From: an uncultured Oscillibacter sp.
Lineage (GTDB): Bacteria; Bacillota; Clostridia; Oscillospirales; Oscillospiraceae
Assembly (NCBI RefSeq): GCF_910587525.1
Contig: NZ_CAJULS010000112.1
Span: 1 to 7,726 of the forward strand
Length of the DNA stretch: 7,726 bases
Direction of reading: 5' to 3'
A program made the translations under genes and the position numbers. The notes below the pieces were generated by a model. That model saw only the letters and a list, made by a program, of their open reading frames with translations, had not been told where the DNA came from and searched no databases. Below, piece by piece: positions 5,786 to 7,726 of this stretch; within the stretch, counting starts at the first letter, position 1; each line of letters starts with the position of its first letter.

Positions 5786-6721
5786 ATGCTTTTGAAACGA
5801 AAAGGTCAGCCGGCCGCACTGGTTCAGGAGGAAAAGAGTCTGTATCCGGTACTGCATATTGCGGGCAGCCTAAAAGAATATCAACAGGATCTTGTAAAAA
5901 AAGAGGTTGCCTCCCTTTGGGAACTGAGCCAGGTGGGCTCCTCATTCTCCGGTGTTCTGGAGGAGGGAGACCAGTTTCAGACAAAGCTCCGGGCTCTGGG
6001 GGAATCCTTTTCCAGCATCAGCCAGACAGCGGAGCAGTTCAGTCAGGTGCGCGGGGAAATCGGCATGGCAGTGTCGGAGGCCCGGAACCAAATGGAGGTC
6101 CTGGGCCATACCTCCATGCAGGTACAGCAGTCCTACGACGCCATGGCAGAGACTTTTTCCCACCTGGAGAACGCAATCCGGGGAATCCAGCAGTCTCTGG
6201 GCAAGATCGTATCCATCGCGGAGCAGACCAATATCCTGGCCATCAACGCCTCCATTGAGGCAGCCAGGGCAGGAAGCGAGGGCCGGAGCTTTGCGGTGGT
6301 AGCAACCCAGGTAAAACAGCTGGCCGGGGAGATCAAGGATCTGGCTGGCGAGGTGGACAACGGAGTAAACGAGGTTGAACTCCGCGCCAACGAGCTCAGC
6401 GAAAGCATCGCTGTCTCCCAACAGACCATGGGCCAGGGAGCGAGCATTGTCAGTCAGACCGAGGGCAGCTTCGAGAAGATTACACAGGCGGCAGAGGGCG
6501 CCATGTCCGTACAATCCGGCATCGCCGATGTGATTGGGCAGTCGCAGCAGGAGCTGCAGGTGCTGTGCCAGTTTTTTGATCAGATCAAGGAGCAGTATCA
6601 GGTTGTTATTAAGCACATTGATTCTGCCAGCCGGCTGGGGACCACCAAAAGCGCAATGTTCGAGGATATGGACAATATGATCTCCCAGCTTCCTCCCCTT
6701 ATCCAGGATTATGGAGATTGA
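5786..6721 (+). CDS. Soluble methyl-accepting chemotaxis protein
   Basis: Product of 311 residues with no membrane helix, HAMP or recognisable sensory domain. Residues 1-45 form a short polar lead, 46-135 a rising coiled coil, about 138-183 the signalling hairpin tip, and the rest a descending helix of heptads to about 275, with a 35-residue tail. The tip is orthodox: IVSIAEQTNILAINASIEAA, then RAGSEGRSFAVVATQVKQLA. This is the surface that contacts CheA and CheW. At 311 residues it is short for a receptor, essentially a signalling domain alone, so input must come from a partner. The obvious candidate is the FIST protein encoded 13 bp upstream. No NWETF-type tether is present at the C-terminus (it ends QDYGD). 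It is likely cytosolic, in a soluble cluster or recruited to an array. Identification of the signalling domain is firm; the partnership is inferred. Confidence 0.92.
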   Translation: MLLKRKGQPAALVQEEKSLYPVLHIAGSLKEYQQDLVKKEVASLWELSQVGSSFSGVLEEGDQFQTKLRALGESFSSISQTAEQFSQVRGEIGMAVSEARNQMEVLGHTSMQVQQSYDAMAETFSHLENAIRGIQQSLGKIVSIAEQTNILAINASIEAARAGSEGRSFAVVATQVKQLAGEIKDLAGEVDNGVNEVELRANELSESIAVSQQTMGQGASIVSQTEGSFEKITQAAEGAMSVQSGIADVIGQSQQELQVLCQFFDQIKEQYQVVIKHIDSASRLGTTKSAMFEDMDNMISQLPPLIQDYGD

Positions 6722-6774
6722 AAACGGATAGTTGTTGTCTTTCTGTATAACGGGTATAACGGATGGCCCGCACT

Positions 6775-6793
6775 ACCTCTATAGGGGGTTTTT
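6775..6793 (+). terminator. Weak hairpin with T-run after the soluble receptor
   Basis: ACCTC (6775-6779) pairs with GGGGT (6785-6789), including one wobble, and runs into TTTTT (6789-6793). The stem is only 5 bp, so this is at best a partial terminator ahead of the strong one at 6838. Confidence 0.3.
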
Positions 6794-6837
6794 GCTGGCA
6801 AAGCCTAAAGCTCCCGAATTTTATTCCTACTGCATTT

Positions 6838-6880
6838 GCACCCTGCTGGCGGTTTTATCGGCGGCAGGGTGCGGTTTTTT
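6838..6880 (+). terminator. Strong intrinsic terminator of the FIST-receptor unit
   Basis: GCACCCTGC (6838-6846) pairs perfectly with GCAGGGTGC (6864-6872) around a 17-nt loop that can fold further, followed by GGTTTTTT. It lies 117 nt after the receptor stop. Confidence 0.85.
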
Positions 6881-6899
6881 CGTCTCGTTGAGACTCTTG

Positions 6900-7591
6900 T
6901 ATATGGCATGATAGGATGCACCAATTTTTTCCACCAGAGCAGTTCTCTGAAATAGCAATAAGGAAAAAAATATGGTAAGATAGTATCGGGGAGAGGAAGA
7001 TGCCGCATAATGAAGCGGGGAATTTGCCGGTAGAAGCATAAGAGAAACCGCACGAGGCAGAAGCAGTTGCGCTGGCATGCGGGGTATCTGTGCCGACAGT
7101 ATACCGGCCGGCAGAACAAAAAGCCACAACAGGAAGTGTCGATCTGCGCGTAAGTGAGCGGGGACGTAAGCGGGTGCTGACGCCGGAAGATTCAGAAAGA
7201 ATTGCGAAGGCAATAGACGGTCAAGCCGGATATTACACTGTCAGAAATCGTAGAGAAATTGAGTCTGCCAGTTGGAATAGAAACGGTACGCCGCAGAATC
7301 CAGGCAATGGGGTATCGGGGAAAAAAGAAGATGATCCACATCTCAGAACAGGAGCATCCCCGATGTGCAGGCCAAAAGAGAACGATGGAGTGGGTTTGCG
7401 AAGACAACACAGGCTTCCCGTCTGGTTTTCCGCTATGAAAGCGGAGTCAATATCAATACGGCCAGACGGTATGGCCCGGGAAAAGGGGGCCGGCGGGTGG
7501 TAGATCACGCGCCGCTGAATACACCAAAATCCACGACCATTTTGTCCTCGATTCGTCTGGATGGAACAATGGTGTTTACGGCTTTTCCTTC
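6900..7591 (+). mobile_element. Remnant of an IS630-type insertion sequence
   Basis: The segment holds a decayed IS630-family transposase and its likely promoter: an extended -10, TGG then TAAGAT at 6973-6981. The left boundary is approximate; I could not find a terminal inverted repeat or TA duplication. The right end is missing. Transposase similarity stops near 7591, about halfway through the gene, where sequence coding for a minus-strand membrane protein takes over. The copy cannot move by itself. Confidence 0.6.
7000..7591 (+). pseudogene. IS630-family transposase, truncated and frameshifted
   Basis: The start is ATG at 7000 with GAGAGGAAG before it. Frame A runs to 7221 and holds the helix-turn-helix (LACGVSVPTVYR) and a GRKRVLTPED linker; it is broken by a TAA at 7039-7041. 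One extra base near 7222 moves to frame B (KPDITLSEIVEKL, GIETVRRRIQAMGY). A second, near 7361, moves to frame C (DVQAKRERW, SRLVFRYESGVN, GGRRVVDHAPLNTPKSTTIL, SSIRLDGTMVFTAFP). About 195 residues can be rebuilt; intact family members have roughly 340-360. The family's first catalytic Asp, in the F-x-DES motif, is replaced by Tyr (FRYES). The remaining catalytic region is missing. Three lesions, a lost catalytic residue and a missing half make this a long-dead copy. The reading frames with family motifs make the identification firm. Confidence 0.8.
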
Positions 7592-7726
7592 AGAAAACAC
7601 TGTAAAGCCCCGAAAGTGCTTGCGCCGTAAATAATGATGCCCAGCGCCTGCATGGTGAGCCCGATGACCGGGGACTGGAGCCACAGCCCAAGGAGCGGGC
7701 CCAAATCCATCCCCTCCAGCGTGGTC
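7576..7726 (-). CDS. C-terminal end of an unidentified membrane protein (partial)
   Basis: The minus strand is open from the right window edge (first full codon at 7725-7723) to a TAA at 7578-7576, giving the last 49 residues of a protein. It reads TTLEGMDLGPLLGLWLQSPV, then a hydrophobic stretch (IGLTMQALGIIIYGASTFGA) typical of a membrane helix, ending in a short basic tail FLKEKP. Codon use resembles the other genes here. The family cannot be named from this tail; a multi-pass membrane protein or transporter subunit is plausible. The last few codons and the stop lie inside sequence that is antisense to the IS630 remnant. The original C-terminus was probably replaced when the element was inserted or truncated, so the gene may be altered at its end. 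The gene's start is outside the window. Confidence 0.55.
   Translation of the reverse strand, partial: TTLEGMDLGPLLGLWLQSPVIGLTMQALGIIIYGASTFGALQCFLKEKP

Noticed and set aside
5131..6616. Minus-strand ORFs opposite the FIST and soluble receptor genes (5131-5787 and 5942-6616)
   Set aside because: They mirror the real coding frames, lack start signals, and have shadow-like composition.
6805..7213. Overlapping minus-strand ORFs rich in Cys, Phe and Tyr opposite the IS630 left part
   Set aside because: They cross the terminator at 6838-6880 and are antisense to frames with clear transposase motifs.
1..7726. CRISPR arrays, tRNA or rRNA genes, prophage or toxin-antitoxin genes
   Set aside because: I saw no regularly spaced repeats, no cloverleaf or conserved rRNA stretches, and no matching protein motifs on either strand.

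Overview
The window most likely comes from the chromosome of a moderately GC-rich Gram-positive anaerobe of the Clostridia, probably Oscillospiraceae-like. This is inferred from strong AGGAGG-type ribosome binding sites, housekeeping promoters with 17-bp spacers, a Gram-positive-style lipoprotein, and codon choice rich in G or C at third positions. No marker gene allows a species call.

Layout. Positions 1-375 are mostly non-coding and carry a good promoter (176-204). A forward two-gene unit follows: a lipoprotein solute-binding protein of the maltose-binding type (376-1608) and, 15 bp later, a transmembrane methyl-accepting chemotaxis protein (1624-3210), closed by a strong hairpin terminator (3317-3346). 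Next is a scar (3463-4120). It holds a C-terminal fragment of PTS enzyme I on the minus strand, abutting the C-terminal end of an unidentified plus-strand gene. A small solitary gene of unknown function (4185-4421) has its own promoter and terminator. A consensus promoter (4636-4664) then drives a second two-gene unit: a FIST-domain sensor protein (4717-5772) and a soluble methyl-accepting chemotaxis protein without membrane segments (5786-6721), closed by a terminator at 6838-6880. The right end (about 6900-7591) is a decayed IS630-type transposase with a nonsense codon and two frameshifts. It abuts the 3' end of a minus-strand membrane protein gene that leaves the window (7576-7726).

How the genes work together. 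The window reads as a small chemosensory island. It has two sensor-receptor pairs: one appears to look outside the cell (lipoprotein binding protein plus membrane receptor) and one inside (FIST protein plus cytosolic receptor). Neither has a transport permease, CheA/CheW or methylation enzymes beside it, so both receptors presumably feed a chemotaxis array encoded elsewhere. The pairing is inferred from gene order and domain content. The rest of the window is rearrangement debris around these units.
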